Shown: positions 53,480 to 64,000 of the stretch, piece by piece
How the letters are laid out: every line of letters begins with the position of its first letter
Position numbering within the stretch: the stretch's first letter is position 1
Assembly (NCBI RefSeq): GCF_036885605.1
Contig: NZ_CP142523.1
Coordinates: 558,001 to 622,000, forward strand
Length of the DNA: 64,000 nucleotides
Source of the DNA: Janthinobacterium sp. TB1-E2
Lineage (GTDB): Bacteria > Pseudomonadota > Gammaproteobacteria > Burkholderiales > Burkholderiaceae_D
Direction: 5' to 3'
Translations under genes and position numbers: made by a program
The notes under the pieces: model-generated
The model's input: the letters and a program-made list of their open reading frames with translations, nothing else
The model's database searches: none
What the model was told of the DNA's origin: nothing

Positions 53480-54787
53480 ATGAGGCTTATCCACGGCACA
53501 GACATCAAATCGACAATCCGCGATATCTCGCCAACCAGCATTGCTGTTGCCTACGTAGGAATAGATTGGGCATCCTATGTTTCACCTGACAGAATTAAAG
53601 AAATAATATTGTCTCCTACATTAGGGTCAAATCCATATGCAATTGTGAATATGGTTAAATATATTGGATGGGAAAACATATATTTTCTCGATAATCTGCA
53701 CGCGAAAATATACCTGAGTGCATCACAGGCTGCAGTGGGAAGTTTTAATCTGACGGCCAATGGTTTGAGCGCGCAGGGATTGGAAGAGGCAGGCTTCTTT
53801 ATTGAGGAAAAAGAAGAAATTGATGGGCTGCGTGTGTTAATTGAAAAATATAAGGACAAAGCCAAGTTTGCATATCCCACGACGGAATCCAAGCTCGAAC
53901 GTTTAGCCGAACTACGTGCACTATGGGATCGAGCAGTTAAAACAGGTGGCATTAGAAACGATTCGACGGAAGATGAATTAAAAGATTATCAACCTGTTGC
54001 GTCAGATGAATTTTACGTATGCTGCGTGTGGGGGGAAATCGAGTATAGTGAGCAAGTAATTTTTCCCACTACGATTAAAGATTCAGTTTCATTTCTGGAG
54101 GGGGATGAAATCCAACCGGATCGTTGGATACTCTGCTGGTACGCTCGAAATGACGGATACCCTGATCATAATCGCAAGCCATATTGGCTACACGTAGATG
54201 AGGTTATATCGAATGGAGCAGTGCATGTTCAGTACACAAAAATTGCGGTTGAACGCAATGATCGTAGCCCACTATTTGCTCCTTTTGAACTTACACCAAC
54301 CGTGATAAGTGCATTATGGACCGTGCTTAATTCTGATAGATTTCTAAATTTTCTCGGAAATGTGGAACCTTGGTCTATCAGTGCGACCTTACCTTTATTG
54401 CCAGTTTTTCTTCAAGCTCTAAAAGAGGAATTGGTAGCAACATCGAATAGTAGTATTATGCCTATCGAGCCGCTGAGGCAAGCTTTCAGTAATCGTATTC
54501 GAGAAGCGATGGATATTTCTTTGCGAAAAAAATATGTCACACACTCAATCGATGGAATGTTATCTAGAAAACATGCTGTTGAGGTAGCAAAGCAACTCGT
54601 TCAACCGGGTGCTGAGCTAAAAAGCGGACTAAAAAAACTCGCGAAAGCAAATGCACTTCAATTGTCTTTCGAAAGCATTATGCTAGAAAAGCAGTTTCAA
54701 CCTTTGTTTTCGAAACATGATCTTGAGTACGCGAGATTTAATTTACTTGAAATTAGTCCAACCTATCTACCTCCCGAAAGAAATTGA
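53480..54787 (+). CDS. PLD-superfamily nuclease-like protein
   Basis: 435 residues. One HxK motif, LHAKIYLSASQAAVGSFNLT (His-x-Lys, then GSFNLT), near residues 75-95 fits the phospholipase-D fold used by BfiI/NgoFVII-type restriction nucleases; two copies would dimerise into one active site. The C-terminal ~280 residues are unrecognised and may bind DNA. GGGGAAAT precedes ATG 53480. GC is about 38%, the lowest of any large gene here, so it came recently from elsewhere. Confidence 0.7.
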   Translation: MRLIHGTDIKSTIRDISPTSIAVAYVGIDWASYVSPDRIKEIILSPTLGSNPYAIVNMVKYIGWENIYFLDNLHAKIYLSASQAAVGSFNLTANGLSAQGLEEAGFFIEEKEEIDGLRVLIEKYKDKAKFAYPTTESKLERLAELRALWDRAVKTGGIRNDSTEDELKDYQPVASDEFYVCCVWGEIEYSEQVIFPTTIKDSVSFLEGDEIQPDRWILCWYARNDGYPDHNRKPYWLHVDEVISNGAVHVQYTKIAVERNDRSPLFAPFELTPTVISALWTVLNSDRFLNFLGNVEPWSISATLPLLPVFLQALKEELVATSNSSIMPIEPLRQAFSNRIREAMDISLRKKYVTHSIDGMLSRKHAVEVAKQLVQPGAELKSGLKKLAKANALQLSFESIMLEKQFQPLFSKHDLEYARFNLLEISPTYLPPERN

Positions 54788-54926
54788 ATTCAACTTGCAA
54801 GTTGAAAAGTGTTCATGCTGAATCAAATAAATCATGGTTTTGTGCAGAATGGTGGAAAAGAGTAGCGATTATTCAGCGCTTATAGCTGCGGACTCAGTCG
54901 CCGCATTCTGAAAATTTTTCTGCTCT

Positions 54927-56414
54927 TTAACCTAAATTTACGTTGTTGTGTTCGCATACTGCCTTCAATAGGAAACGAAACTGTTTGTCCATTCTGGCGC
55001 CTTTCCATCCGTTTATAAACCTGCACACAATTTGGAGGTTTCCTCTTTCGTAGTGCCCGTCACTATCTATCCGGTCGAGCGAGCACAGAAAATCGCTGTT
55101 GTCATGCTCGCCGAGAAATTGAAGCGGGAGACCACTTATTGCGCACTCATCGTTCTGCAGTTCTAGAAGCTCAAAGATGTAAGTTTCGAGTTCGTATGAT
55201 GAGTCGAACAGGAAGTTTTTGATTTTTCCTGTACTGATAATTTCTCTTCCATCCGAATATGTTGTCGTATGGATCGCAGTCAGGGCCATGCTCGTGACTG
55301 ATTTTTGCCGAGAGTTTGCCAACGTTACATGTGCATGAGCAGCGCCTCTAGCCGTCGCTTTCCATGATGCGCTTTTATGCCATTGTTCCAAATCATCTCC
55401 GGCGATTAATGCTCGAGTATACGAGGCATTATCTGGGTTTGGCTGCTGCAAAGTCCCTTCGGTAAAAAGGAAGCGCTTTGCTTTAGCGTGGAGCTGGTTC
55501 CAGAGCAGTCGATTGCCATGCAAGTTCTTGTTTGACCACGGCATGACGTCTTTGATTAATTCGTAAAAAACCTCTCCCTCAACGGCTCCTCTGTGGTTGG
55601 CTGGGGCCTCTCTCACTCGTAGTGCTGAGGGAAGGGATACAGTCCACCACAAATAGTTACCTTCCTTGTGTATCCAGATGTCGCCATCGGTTTGTTCAAA
55701 ATTTTTACCTATTGTGAACCAACGTGATGCAAGAGAACGAGGTACAGACGAACCGCTAGCCGTTTTACCTACCTTCATGATGCGCTCAATGTAACCCTCG
55801 CGATCATCTGAAGTAAAAAATTTTAGCATCTCCATTAGTTCAAATGTCGCGATGATATTGTCTGCGAGGCACTCCTGCCAAAGATAGTTTTGCGTTCCAA
55901 AATTTGCGATATATATCTTCCCTTTTTTAAGCGCACCGACTTTTGCGTGCGATAGAGGGGCATCTGGGAGCAAATGGATTATTGGCACCATTGGAGCTTC
56001 CAATTGTTGCTCTAAAGAGGAAATTTCAGATGGTGGAAGTGCGGGCGCTATTCTGCTTCCCATTGTTCGTCGAAACGCTCTCACGCGTTGAAGAAACTGG
56101 TTCAGTTCTTGCGCGTTAAACCCAATGGTTATCCAGTCGTTACCTGGCTGATGATCCACAGTCGGACGCTCGCTGTTCTTCTTCTCCGCCGTCAGCCACT
56201 GACGTACTTCTTCCACCGGACGAAGGTCTGTGAGCCTCTCAGCGCAAATGGCGATCTCAACGGTATTTGTAGGATCAACGTTCGACCAGTAAGTTGTGGC
56301 GACATGCTCTTTGTTGCGATGTAACTCAATACCATGTACCAAGGTCCGGCCATTTTTCGTACCGAAACCGATGTGGATTTCGCCCAACTGTTCTTTCTGA
56401 GACAATTTCATCAT
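54927..56414 (-). CDS. HNH endonuclease-domain protein downstream of the STAND gene
   Basis: 495 residues. The C-terminal ~70 hold an HNH-like core: NDECAISGLPLQFLG, FLCSLDRIDSDGHYERGNLQ, IVCRFINGWKG (Cys-x3-Gly, DRIDS, GNLQIVC, N). The rest is unrecognised; the centre has HKEGNYLWWTVSLPSAL. It is 78 bp after the 1,373-codon gene on the same strand, so the two may function together. Start is one of two adjacent ATGs at 56414. Confidence 0.65.
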   Translation of the reverse strand: MMKLSQKEQLGEIHIGFGTKNGRTLVHGIELHRNKEHVATTYWSNVDPTNTVEIAICAERLTDLRPVEEVRQWLTAEKKNSERPTVDHQPGNDWITIGFNAQELNQFLQRVRAFRRTMGSRIAPALPPSEISSLEQQLEAPMVPIIHLLPDAPLSHAKVGALKKGKIYIANFGTQNYLWQECLADNIIATFELMEMLKFFTSDDREGYIERIMKVGKTASGSSVPRSLASRWFTIGKNFEQTDGDIWIHKEGNYLWWTVSLPSALRVREAPANHRGAVEGEVFYELIKDVMPWSNKNLHGNRLLWNQLHAKAKRFLFTEGTLQQPNPDNASYTRALIAGDDLEQWHKSASWKATARGAAHAHVTLANSRQKSVTSMALTAIHTTTYSDGREIISTGKIKNFLFDSSYELETYIFELLELQNDECAISGLPLQFLGEHDNSDFLCSLDRIDSDGHYERGNLQIVCRFINGWKGARMDKQFRFLLKAVCEHNNVNLG

Positions 56415-56492
56415 AGTTCTTTTTATGTACGATCACGACGGTTTAATAAGCTGGGGCGTTGCAGCATTTATTGAGAGTGCTCTATGGCTTAA

Positions 56493-59400
56493 TCAAGAGG
56501 TAGTGATACGCTTATTAAGCCGCTTTCGCACAGCCTCTCTTAACGCCACCTTGCCGAGGTCGTCAAGAATAGAGGCAGTAAGGGGGCTGGAAGTCATCAG
56601 CAGATGACGCCCAGGATGCCCCGGTTCCAGCAGATCCAAGATTTGATCGGCTGTCCTACGGTCACGTGCTGCCATGGCGCTTGCACCAACTAGCAAAAGT
56701 GCGCGCCACTTGTTTGAGCGAGCAACTTCATTAAATAGCTCAAGGACTTGTTCCACAGGGGCGTGGGTACCGACGAGATTTGCCGCTGCGGTCGCAAGAA
56801 TTGACGGCAGACTCAGCATATACCCAGGTGTTATATGAGCAACAACGCTGGGATAAATGACGTCGGCTTCCGCTAATGCATCAAGGGCATCGAGGCGTAT
56901 CCAGCGCTTTTGCGGGATATCAACAAGCTTGGTGATTTTTTGTTGGATTGCAGGGCTGCAGCAGTTCGCTGCAACCTTTAGGGTACATTGGCTTAGCTTA
57001 CGGTCGCTGGTAATGTTGGCAAGATCGATAAGCGTGTCGCCAACCGCATCCGATAGAGGAATGATACCCGCTAAGGCAATGACAGCTTTTTGCGCGATGT
57101 CGAAGCTTTCGAATTCGTATTCCTGCGGTTCGGCGCTTGACCAAGTGTCATGGATCAACGCTAACAGCGTTGTTAGGTAATTGGGATGCGGGCGCTTCTC
57201 AAGTAAAGTGACCAGCGAGCGACGAACCCGGCTGCTTGGATCGGATGCCATGGCGAGGATTGCAGACGGCAAAGGGTCCGGAAACGTTGGCGCCAAGTGA
57301 AGAAGCGCCGCACACCGCGCATCAGCTCGCTGGTGATGGAGTGCCGTCCCGATGAGGGTAGTATCTCCGATAGCAATCGCCGCCTCCGTCGCACTAATGG
57401 CATGCGCTTTACTGCTCGCAGTAGCCAGCCATTGGGTGATAGCTGGCGAGGCGTTGCCTCCGCTAGCTATAATTACTGGAACAACGAGGTCGAGCTCATC
57501 CGGGCCTAGATGGGAAGCACAACTCACAAGGAGCGAAAGTGTCTGACTCTTGACTTTGCGAGCTTTTTGTTTCCCAGTCGGGAGCGCGGCGAGAATTTCC
57601 TGCAATGTCATATTAAGCGCTGCGGTTACGCGCCTCAGTTTGTCGGCTCTGTTCTTTTCAAGCCGTCGCCCACCCCGCTGCATGGCGGTGAGTAGCGTGA
57701 TTTGTCGAGCCGCCTGGTCACTGCTTACCTTAAACGCAGCGGACAGTGCGTTTGGTGCAACTTTCAACGCCGTCAAAGCAAGCTCGTCAAGCAGATGTAC
57801 ATCCGGGATCGACGAGCTAATCCGGGCTGTGAGCGCTGGTTCCAGCGCTACACACCAATGTTCACGCACCGCCGCCCAGACATTGGTCTCCTCGGGCGTA
57901 TTTTTGCCCATAGCGAGAATGCTCCGTAGTTCATCTTCGGTTGCCTGCACGGGGGACTTAAGCAAAGCGTTCGCCCAGGCACTGACCAACTCAGTAACGC
58001 GCGAGTGGTCGGCAATCGCCATCCAACGCCCTTCGGCGCGAAGCTGACAGACGTACGCGTTGATGAAGACGTTAGATGTGTAGCCCTCGCCGTCATGACT
58101 CCACTGCATTGTCTCTTCGGCAGCGTGGTCCCGTTCGCCGTCCTCGATCGCACGCCATTCCTCTAGGCGACTCTGAGTGTACTGTCTGTGATTCCTCGCG
58201 AGATCGTCGAGTGCAGCCAGCAAAACACTCTCAAACCCTGCTAGGTTACGTACTGCTCCTGCAGCGACAGCGTCGGCGTTACACTCGAAACCGTTGCCAA
58301 CCATTTCGTGCGCGGCATCGAGAAAGGCTGTGGTTAGGTTGGGTGCGAAACGGTCGAGACGCTCTACGAAGCCCGTTCCATAGTTCCCTTGGTCGAAACC
58401 AAGCACCTCGCGAATAAAACGTGCAGCGATCTTGAGCGATTGTGGACTCGCGGATACAGTATCGTACCAAGCATCGTCAAAGATCGGCGGTTGCCAGTTA
58501 TCAACGAAGAAGGAAGCGCCCCGCTGAGTCCCTTTCAGCAACCATCGCGCCACGCGGCTTGGTATTGACGAATCGCTTCCCACTTCGGCCGCTAGATCCA
58601 ACAATGGTGCGAATTTTGAAGCCTGATCCATAAGACTTTCATCCAGCCAAGCATCGATCGCCACTTGGCAGGTGGAGTTAATCTCGAAGGCTTGGTCAGC
58701 GTCCTTTCGATCAACAAACGCTCGCGCCGCTTCAAGAACTCTGGCAGCAGTTTCCATACCCCAATTACGATGCGATAGTGGCAGCTGAACGAGCGCGGAG
58801 ATCATGGTCTCGATCGCAAACTGACTCTGCCCCCAATTATTCCTTATGAAGACCTCAAAACCCTGGCGAACACTCGGATGTGCAAATGCAATGGTGCGCG
58901 CCGGCTGCCGAAGATGGCGAGCCGCGACCATTCGGTCCACGTGGCGTTCCAAGTCATCGCCGAGCGTTCTGTCGAGCCCACGCAGGGTGCGTTGTAGAGG
59001 GTAAAGCGCGCTGCGGTCGAGCTTGCCGCGTGCCGACAGTAGAGCCCAAACAATGGCAGAGGTTCCGCAAGTATCGATCGATGATAGGGCTCTGACAACA
59101 ACACCTTCTACTGCATCGCGCCGCGCCAGCTTGAGAATCCGGCGAATAAAGTCGTGGTCGCCCTCCCCGGTATCGGGGCCACTTTGCATGTGGGCGAAAT
59201 ACAGTTCGATCTCAAGTGGCGTCTCAAGTTTATCAAGGACCTCGTTGAGAAACGAATATGCCTTGGTTTGCAAAAGTGGAGGAAGCTGATCCATGCGGTT
59301 GTCATGAATCGTTCGGAGTTGACCGTTCCTATACTGGTCAGCATCCAGCTCGACCGACCACATCTCAAGACCCTCACCGACATTGGCGCTCTGCATCATG

Positions 59401-60614
59401 TCGCTACGGGACGTGATCACGAACTGATGATCCGGCGTGGCTTTGACAAGCAAACGAGGCAACTGCTCGGTCCACGCCTCACTACCCCCACGTAGGCTAA
59501 ATTGCCCCCACGGATCGTCGACATAGAAGAGCGTCGGTCCGTTGTTAACGACCTTACGCATGCTGGTCGGCGCATCCTCCGCACCAATGGTAACGACTTC
59601 TATCGCTCCATTGCCCCGTCGCGCAATATCGCATAGCTTGAGTGCTGCCTGCGTCTTGCCCGTGCCTGAGGGGCCTTTAATCACGACTGCATTTTTCTCA
59701 TTCAGTAGCCTTAACATCTGATCGAAGTTCATAGGAGGCACGAAATGCTCCAGATTGGCAGAGCTAGCTAGGAACCCGCCGTGTGCTCTTACTGTCGCGA
59801 GAAGATCGTCACTTGTCCATTGACCTGGCGTGCTGCCTCGTGTCCGCCGCCTAGCTTCTAGCCGAAGCTTATCAATTAGATTTCTCTGCTCCACTTTAGG
59901 GACATGCAACAGGTCCGACATTAGTTCACGGATATTGGATGCGAGCTGATTTTCGGTGAGTTGTCCCCAGATCGCGACGCGGCCTTCGGGCGAAGTCTTC
60001 AATATGGCATGAAGGCTCGCAGGGAAGCTTGCCTTGTCGGGGACTTCTTCGAAGCCGTTGACTAGCAGATTGCGAGCTTTCCCCTTGACGTCGGCATTGG
60101 TCACAAGCAGATAGCGGGTGTTCGGATCGTCGAGATGATGAAGTGCTTTCTGGCGCCCTCCCTTTTTGTCAGCGCCGTGTTTGAGCAGTGCTTTAAAATC
60201 TTCGACGGACCAAGGTTCTCCGCTGTTCATTTTAATTTGGACGACAAGCTTATATCCGCCCGCGACAGTTGCACTGGGCTGCATGCGTCCTGGCACGTAA
60301 GGCTCCAAATCCGCCTCAATATCTTCTTCGTTTGCTGGCTCCAGCACAAGGCGCGTAGCTGCATTGGAAATGAGGAGGAGTTGCAGAGCTGCAAGGATCG
60401 AGACGTTGAGCTGATAGTCGAAGCCCGCCTGCGCCGCCGCCGCGCCCCGCAAGGGGCGTTTTACTTCCGCGCTATCAGTCAAGGATGTGGCCGACGAGCC
60501 GGAGTGCGATTGGTTGGTGTCGCTATGATTATTTTTCGATATCATTGAACACTGAGCGCTTGAAGACGAGGGGAAGGAGACTTTATACTCATTTCGTAAT
60601 TGTGATATGGACAC
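56493..60614 (-). CDS. Nuclease-STAND NTPase-repeat protein, Avs-like anti-phage sensor candidate
   Basis: 1,373 codons. Residues ~50-240: a Cap4/DUF4297-like PD-(D/E)xK effector (AGFDYQLNVSILAALQLLLI, LEPANEEDIEADL, LVVQIKM with QxK). Residues ~290-620: nSTAND-type NTPase with Walker A KGPSGTGKTQ (~310) and Walker B LFYVDDP. Then ~700 residues of HEAT-like helical repeats, the presumed sensor. In Avs proteins a phage protein binds the repeats and triggers the nuclease. The first in-frame start is GTG 60614, 4 bp from an IS; ATG 60545 is equally plausible. Confidence 0.75.
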   Translation of the reverse strand: MSISQLRNEYKVSFPSSSSAQCSMISKNNHSDTNQSHSGSSATSLTDSAEVKRPLRGAAAAQAGFDYQLNVSILAALQLLLISNAATRLVLEPANEEDIEADLEPYVPGRMQPSATVAGGYKLVVQIKMNSGEPWSVEDFKALLKHGADKKGGRQKALHHLDDPNTRYLLVTNADVKGKARNLLVNGFEEVPDKASFPASLHAILKTSPEGRVAIWGQLTENQLASNIRELMSDLLHVPKVEQRNLIDKLRLEARRRTRGSTPGQWTSDDLLATVRAHGGFLASSANLEHFVPPMNFDQMLRLLNEKNAVVIKGPSGTGKTQAALKLCDIARRGNGAIEVVTIGAEDAPTSMRKVVNNGPTLFYVDDPWGQFSLRGGSEAWTEQLPRLLVKATPDHQFVITSRSDMMQSANVGEGLEMWSVELDADQYRNGQLRTIHDNRMDQLPPLLQTKAYSFLNEVLDKLETPLEIELYFAHMQSGPDTGEGDHDFIRRILKLARRDAVEGVVVRALSSIDTCGTSAIVWALLSARGKLDRSALYPLQRTLRGLDRTLGDDLERHVDRMVAARHLRQPARTIAFAHPSVRQGFEVFIRNNWGQSQFAIETMISALVQLPLSHRNWGMETAARVLEAARAFVDRKDADQAFEINSTCQVAIDAWLDESLMDQASKFAPLLDLAAEVGSDSSIPSRVARWLLKGTQRGASFFVDNWQPPIFDDAWYDTVSASPQSLKIAARFIREVLGFDQGNYGTGFVERLDRFAPNLTTAFLDAAHEMVGNGFECNADAVAAGAVRNLAGFESVLLAALDDLARNHRQYTQSRLEEWRAIEDGERDHAAEETMQWSHDGEGYTSNVFINAYVCQLRAEGRWMAIADHSRVTELVSAWANALLKSPVQATEDELRSILAMGKNTPEETNVWAAVREHWCVALEPALTARISSSIPDVHLLDELALTALKVAPNALSAAFKVSSDQAARQITLLTAMQRGGRRLEKNRADKLRRVTAALNMTLQEILAALPTGKQKARKVKSQTLSLLVSCASHLGPDELDLVVPVIIASGGNASPAITQWLATASSKAHAISATEAAIAIGDTTLIGTALHHQRADARCAALLHLAPTFPDPLPSAILAMASDPSSRVRRSLVTLLEKRPHPNYLTTLLALIHDTWSSAEPQEYEFESFDIAQKAVIALAGIIPLSDAVGDTLIDLANITSDRKLSQCTLKVAANCCSPAIQQKITKLVDIPQKRWIRLDALDALAEADVIYPSVVAHITPGYMLSLPSILATAAANLVGTHAPVEQVLELFNEVARSNKWRALLLVGASAMAARDRRTADQILDLLEPGHPGRHLLMTSSPLTASILDDLGKVALREAVRKRLNKRITTS

Positions 60615-60626
60615 TTTCTGTAGTGG

Positions 60627-61789
<1,163 letters not shown>

Positions 61790-61853
61790 CAAACACCTCT
61801 CCATGGCGAGCATTCTCGCCTAAATTAGTGTCCGGGTACATTAAACCACTACA

Positions 61854-62477
61854 TTCCCAGTCCCATTAGGGACGCGTTGATCAATTCAATTTCTGAAAAT
61901 TCACCGCTTTAAAAATCAAAGACTTACGAGTTATGATCAAGCGAAAACCCGAATTAATCAGTAGTTCCTTAGGAACAGTCGAATGTTACCTTAAAAATTA
62001 GAGCCAGTTTCCATTTTTACATAAGCCTTTGGATTTTTGGCCCTATTTTCGCATGCATTGTTCGCTAATTATTCAGTGCCAGAGCATAATTTCCTATCAA
62101 AATTCCAGTAAATTTGTCTATCAGATTTTTGGCACGCCCAGTTGCTTCTAGTTAGCTGCAAGCACTTCAGAACTTTAACCCATCTAGCGACTTGTGTCAG
62201 GTGAATTTTCGCCACTACAAATTACTTTATCTTGGTAGTGCAAGTTGATTTATTGCAGTATAAATAATATTTTCATTGTCCATGGCGGGAGAGTAATTAG
62301 TTCCACATTTTTAAATTCATATAAAAAGTGGTTTTCACAAAAAGCCGTTGGAACTACTTTTGACTATACATATCTAAATTTAGATGATTTTGAGAACTTG
62401 GTTTTTTATGAGGAAATGGTCGTAAATATTTTGTACTGAGTAATTTTAATCGGCATCCTCGAACCCATCCAACGTCG
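61854..62477. other. AT-rich, gene-poor stretch right of the IS3 element
   Basis: About 600 bases at roughly 37% GC with no confident gene. A short plus-strand frame from a TTG at 62245 to 62439 (FSQKAVGTTFDYTYLNLDDF) vaguely resembles the end of a type I specificity subunit, but the match is too weak to call. This stretch probably held the original promoter of the STAND gene before the IS arrived. Confidence 0.4.
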
Positions 62478-62480
62478 ACG

Positions 62481-63497
62481 TCAACATCTATCCATAAACT
62501 GTACCTCCAGCCAACGTTTGAAATGCAATTTTTCGTCCAGTCTACGAAAATTATCCGTGACAGCATCGAATGAGGTCGCGTGGTCGCAGGTGTTTTCTTC
62601 AATGAATTTTTTAATGAACTCGCCGAGTTCGCTTGGCGATAACCTGTCCACTGCGTCACGTGCTGCTGTTCGCCTCTTTCGGTCGCTTTCGCTGATGTCA
62701 TAGCTGTCCAGCCGCTGGCGCGTTTCTTCGACCATATTCTTGGCGCTTGAGCGTGACAATATTTTTTCGACGACTGATGGCAATGGCTTTGCGCCCTCGT
62801 TTTCAAGTTGTGATACGGCGTCGTAAACCGCTTTCTCGCCATATTTTTCCACTATAGAACTGGCAAGTTTCTGGTCGAGATCGTTCCAGCAATGGACGCC
62901 TGCGATCTTCGCCCTTGGTTGTCGCTTCTTGCTACTGTTCTTGTGCTTGGCTGACGAGCCTGATGGCGCAGTTCTACTTTTTTTAATCTGTATACTCTCT
63001 GTACTAGAAAGCGAAATTTCGCTTTCCAGGGCGCCAGATTCGCCGTTGCCGAATGTGATTTCCGACGCTTCTGAACGTTGGAAATTGCGCTCTTCATCGG
63101 CCCACTTGGACACGATCTTAGCCAAGAGATCCAGATCGATCCGGTATTCAAGTCGGCCTCCATTGCGCGAGCGCCGCTCCTGAAGCACGCCGAGCTTTTT
63201 CGCTGCCTTTCGGGCTTTCCCTTGGTGTGACCGAGTCAGGCCCGTTTCATACTCAAAACTTTGGTCGATTTCCCATCGGGGTGAAATCATCTGATTATTA
63301 TCATCCCTATCTGCGAGAATTTTTTTGAACCACCAGCAACCGTTCCCAGCTTTTCTTTGAGTGTATTCAGCCTGACGCAACCATACGGCCGTCGTTGTCC
63401 CCAGTTTTCGCGCGTAGAGAGAGTCAAGCGCGATGATTATGCGAGATGGGGCGCGAGAGTCCGCATGTTTTTGATAATTACCTGACGTCATTCGCAC
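62481..63497 (-). CDS. Probable replication-type or element-specific winged-helix protein
   Basis: 338 residues. The N-terminal ~125 (RIIIALDSLYARKLGTTTAV, WLRQAEYTQRKAGNGCWWFK, SHQGKARKAAKKLGVLQERR, GGRLEYRIDLDLL) have the layout of the winged helix used by phage and plasmid replication initiators and conserved ICE proteins. A Lys/Ser-rich linker follows, then a helical C-terminus (LASSIVEKYGEKAVYDAVSQ). Its start overlaps the stop of the upstream sigma-like gene by about 10 bp. Replication function is inferred, not shown. Confidence 0.55.
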   Translation of the reverse strand: MRMTSGNYQKHADSRAPSRIIIALDSLYARKLGTTTAVWLRQAEYTQRKAGNGCWWFKKILADRDDNNQMISPRWEIDQSFEYETGLTRSHQGKARKAAKKLGVLQERRSRNGGRLEYRIDLDLLAKIVSKWADEERNFQRSEASEITFGNGESGALESEISLSSTESIQIKKSRTAPSGSSAKHKNSSKKRQPRAKIAGVHCWNDLDQKLASSIVEKYGEKAVYDAVSQLENEGAKPLPSVVEKILSRSSAKNMVEETRQRLDSYDISESDRKRRTAARDAVDRLSPSELGEFIKKFIEENTCDHATSFDAVTDNFRRLDEKLHFKRWLEVQFMDRC

Positions 63498-64000
63498 ACC
63501 TCATCAAAGAAAAGCTCAGACTGGTTCGATGTCGCGTACTGCTCACGAAATTGCTGCATAATTTGTCGTACTCGCCGCGGGGTGACGCCAAGGGCCCGTG
63601 CAAGATCCGCAGTCGACTTTCCGCTAACAAAACTGGCGATTGACAAGGCCTTAGAACTTTTGGATTGATCTGAAGGTGGAGGGAAATCGTCGTCGGACAC
63701 TGCTGGCGCCTCCAGATCGGTGATGATGCTGCGTGTACTGTCACCAAAATGTTCGTCGCTGTCGATGGAAACAGCAAACGTGTGTGCGCCCAGCTGACGG
63801 AGCATTCTTTTCTCCAGGTGGCCAAATACGAACTGGCACAGGGTGCCTTTGGCTGGGTCAAATACCTGAGCTTTTTCCAGGATTATTTCGCGTCCTTCCT
63901 GGATGATGTCGTCCGGTGCCACGCCGTGTTTTGCGGCCTTGATTTTGACTTGGGCCGTGTGTCCCCAGGGGAACGTAATAGCAAGCTGCGCTATTTCGTT
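63488..64000 (-). CDS. Sigma-70-like protein, 3' part (runs off the right edge)
   Basis: The frame enters from beyond 64,000 and ends at 63488. It reads ITFPWGHTAQVKIKAAKHGV, PDDIIQEGREIILEKAQVFD, FGHLEKRMLRQLGAH, and finally SGKSTADLARALGVTPRRVR, QIMQQFREQ. The region-2-like DDIIQEGREIILEKAQVFDP and the C-terminal helix-turn-helix fit a small sigma factor of the type carried by mobile elements. It is operonic with the winged-helix gene. Confidence 0.7.
   Translation of the reverse strand, partial: NEIAQLAITFPWGHTAQVKIKAAKHGVAPDDIIQEGREIILEKAQVFDPAKGTLCQFVFGHLEKRMLRQLGAHTFAVSIDSDEHFGDSTRSIITDLEAPAVSDDDFPPPSDQSKSSKALSIASFVSGKSTADLARALGVTPRRVRQIMQQFREQYATSNQSELFFDEVCE

Noticed and set aside
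62245..62439. 64-codon frame resembling the end of a specificity subunit
   Set aside because: Starts at a TTG without a ribosome site, and the resemblance is a few residues only.

Overview
The window looks like a chromosome segment from a GC-rich betaproteobacterium of the Oxalobacteraceae (Janthinobacterium/Massilia/Duganella type). I infer this from codon usage, the PEP-CTERM protein, the betaproteobacterial layout of the tad locus and the paired c-di-GMP enzymes. I ran no database search, so the genus is an inference.

Bases 1 to about 20,500 are host-like, GC-rich core. They hold the start of a LysR regulator, a convergent HD-GYP/GGDEF pair that overlaps at the stop codons, and a Flp (tad) pilus locus from 3,002 to 16,014: flp, cpaA, an AAA ATPase, cpaB, cpaC, a small lipoprotein, tadG, two TadE-like pseudopilins, cpaE, cpaF, tadB, tadC and tadD. 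The locus ends in a two-way terminator shared with a PEP-CTERM protein gene. Small conserved genes follow (including dodecin), then a type VI secretion effector cassette: DUF4123 adaptor remnant, small protein, Tox-REase-5 toxin and Imm52-like immunity protein.

At about 20,505 the DUF4123 gene is cut and joined to a broken AlpA-type regulator. From there to the right edge is lower-GC mosaic accessory DNA. It contains a TIR-like/Xre protein, an IS5 remnant fused to an integrase relic, a tRNA-Thr 3'-half attachment-site remnant, a tyrosine integrase split by a 1,366-bp IS3-family element with a 4-bp target duplication, an unknown two-gene pair (26.8-29.3 kb), an IS5/IS427-type element, and a type I restriction-modification operon extended by a DUF3696 ATPase, a PLD/MIT_C-like protein and a broken GHKL ATPase. 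Next come a frameshifted HNH endonuclease gene, several unknown genes, an actin-type segregation pair, a second intact integrase, a hipBA module with three evenly phased operators, a four-gene small-protein operon, a PLD-family nuclease, an HNH-domain protein and a 1,373-codon nuclease-STAND-repeat protein resembling Avs anti-phage sensors. An IS3-family element sits 4 bp upstream of that last gene. The right edge has a wHTH replication-like protein and the end of a sigma-factor-like gene.

The right two thirds therefore read as a defence and mobility island built by repeated insertions. The best candidates for undescribed systems are the three-gene extension of the restriction operon, the 26.8-29.3 kb pair, the TIR-like/Xre single protein, and the STAND gene with its HNH-domain neighbour. 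Several defence genes are broken by single-base changes, so the island is being both gained and eroded.
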